The translations under genes were made by a program, and so were the position numbers. Shown in pieces: positions 5,930 to 6,084 of a DNA stretch of 6,084 nt. Source of the DNA: Defluviitaleaceae bacterium (GTDB lineage Bacteria; Bacillota; Clostridia; Lachnospirales; WRAX01); the NCBI GenBank assembly GCA_009784355.1, contig WRBU01000082.1, positions 1-6,084 of the forward strand. The letters run 5' to 3'. Under the pieces are notes generated by a model. That model ran no database searches, was not told the origin of the DNA, and saw nothing but the letters and a program-made list of their open reading frames with translations. Each line of letters opens with the position of its first letter. Position 1 is the first letter of the stretch.

Positions 5930-5942
5930 GTTGTTTCGCAAC

Positions 5943-5972
5943 AAAAAACGGACGAGCGTTGTGTTCGTCCGT
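5943..5972 (-). terminator. Intrinsic terminator of guaB
   Basis: On the minus strand the 8-bp stem ACGGACGA (5972-5965) and TCGTCCGT (5955-5948) encloses a 9-nt loop and is followed by a run of T (5948-5943). It lies 12 nt after the guaB stop and just before the promoter of the methyltransferase operon, so the cassette is insulated from guaB transcription. The stem is GC-rich and perfect. Confidence 0.9.
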
Positions 5973-5984
5973 GGATTTTGCAAA

Positions 5985-6084
<100 letters not shown>

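Noticed and set aside
5931..5944. Small hairpin TTGTT-GCGA-AACAA on the minus strand after the guaB terminator
   Set aside because: Five weak base pairs with a GNRA-type loop; too short to call an RNA element and likely incidental.

Overview
The window looks like a chromosomal stretch of a low- to mid-GC, Gram-positive, probably spore-forming Firmicute of the Clostridia type. The main reasons are a GerW (YtfJ) spore protein preceded by a DUF2953 (YtfI-like) domain, the order known from Bacillus and clostridia. Supporting signs are strong Shine-Dalgarno sequences, SigA-type promoters, a clostridial-looking DegV protein, and short 4-nt or small overlaps between genes. No species can be named from the sequence alone.

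Layout. On the left edge, on the minus strand, is the first 63 codons of a membrane protein that looks like the N-terminus of an ABC exporter (1-191). A divergent control region (192-421) holds one good promoter for each direction. A plus-strand operon follows: an unrecognised 83-aa basic protein (422-673); a 530-aa membrane protein that appears to fuse a Lit/DUF1461 module to a DUF2953 module (670-2262); GerW (2246-2644); and a DegV-family fatty-acid-binding protein (2666-3547). The operon ends at a hairpin terminator (3555-3591) that also works in the other direction.

The right half, on the minus strand, is a two-gene restriction-modification-like cassette. An EcoRI-family adenine methyltransferase (4684-5853) comes first, with its own promoter. 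A DUF262 protein with a C-terminal HNH nuclease (3590-4687) follows with an ATGA overlap. By eye the methyltransferase gene is clearly richer in A+T than the housekeeping operon, which fits acquisition by transfer. At the right edge is the C-terminus of IMP dehydrogenase, guaB (5985-6084, minus), with its own intrinsic terminator before the cassette promoter.

How the parts may work together. In the left operon a lipoprotein-transacylase-like domain, a sporulation membrane domain, GerW and a fatty-acid-binding protein are co-transcribed, which hints at an envelope or spore-membrane job; this is inference. In the cassette the methyltransferase would protect host DNA and the DUF262-HNH protein would be the nuclease, giving a defence module in which the partner is not an EcoRI-type nuclease. 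The two points most worth following up are the Lit-like/DUF2953 fusion and the methyltransferase/DUF262-HNH pairing.
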